A DNA stretch of 5,484 bases. Source: an uncultured Candidatus Competibacteraceae bacterium (GTDB taxonomy: Bacteria; Pseudomonadota; Gammaproteobacteria; Competibacterales; Competibacteraceae). The notes beneath the pieces were generated by a model, which searched no databases, had not been told where the DNA came from, and saw nothing but the letters and a program-made list of their open reading frames with translations. Below, one piece after another: positions 5,408-5,484 of this stretch. Within the stretch, counting starts at the first letter, position 1, and each line of letters starts with the position of its first letter. A program made the translations under genes and the position numbers. The stretch is taken from contig CALMNY010000212.1 of the NCBI GenBank assembly GCA_937872125.1, forward strand, positions 1-5,484. The letters run 5' to 3'.

Positions 5408-5484
5408 ATGGAATCCCTGAACTTTCTCGACTTATTCCAGGGGATCAATACCCTGGTGGGCGGGTTCGCCACCGACCCCAAAAT
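5408..5484 (+). CDS. mmdB: Start of sodium-pumping decarboxylase beta subunit, cut by window end
   Basis: Only the first 25 codons are present (MESLNFLDLFQGINTLVGG..), ending at the window edge without a stop. The amphipathic N-terminus with LF and a following GG resembles the beginning of OadB/MmdB/GcdB proteins, which are multi-helix membrane proteins of about 370-430 residues that decarboxylate carboxybiotin and export Na+. The call relies mainly on position: directly after the biotin carrier (19 bases after its stop) in the order A-D-C-B known from Propionigenium modestum. No transmembrane helix is yet reached. Confidence 0.7.
   Translation, partial: MESLNFLDLFQGINTLVGGFATDPK

Noticed and set aside
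4960..5481. Minus-strand frame of 173 codons
   Set aside because: Shadow of the biotin carrier gene; arginine- and glycine-rich with no family features.

Overview
The window looks like chromosomal DNA of a GC-rich proteobacterium. From about 1.4 kb onward the genes are strongly GC-rich at the third codon position, and the repertoire (a FabD-like acyltransferase plus a biotin-dependent, sodium-pumping acyl-CoA decarboxylase operon) suits a gamma- or betaproteobacterium with propionate/succinate metabolism. A glycogen-accumulating lineage such as Candidatus Competibacter is one possibility, but this is a guess from metabolic context and not shown by the sequence.

Left part (1-976): a minus-strand gene for a 155-residue glycine-rich protein of unknown function (79-546) is followed by about 430 bases without a convincing gene. 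This gap is visibly more AT-rich than the rest. It contains a small AT-rich inverted repeat and two copies of a GGGTCA-N4-TGACCC palindrome 95 bases apart. Next (about 977-1432) is a broken ISAs1-family insertion sequence. The N-terminal part of its transposase is joined directly, and out of frame, to the C-terminal part, so the catalytic core is missing. Its right terminal inverted repeat is clear; its left end is not.

Middle (1433-3001): a candidate promoter lies just outside the IS end, then a stand-alone FabD-type acyltransferase gene (1522-2505) with all expected catalytic residues. The next roughly 500 bases hold only two doubtful ORFs on opposite strands and a GC-rich hairpin in the leader of the operon.

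Right part (3002-5484): four plus-strand genes in the order mmdA-mmdD-mmdC-mmdB, the last cut by the window edge. They encode the carboxyltransferase subunit, the small membrane-anchor subunit, the biotin carrier protein and the start of the integral-membrane subunit of a sodium-translocating decarboxylase, most likely for methylmalonyl-CoA. In this family MmdA moves the carboxyl group from the acyl-CoA to biotin on MmdC. MmdB then decarboxylates carboxybiotin and exports Na+, with MmdD holding the complex together. Run forward this gives propionyl-CoA from methylmalonyl-CoA and conserves energy as a sodium gradient. The order matches the known mmdADCB operon of Propionigenium modestum.

I found no RNA gene, CRISPR array or clear new system. 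The most unexplained sequence is the paired palindromes beside the IS remnant and the unidentified glycine-rich protein.
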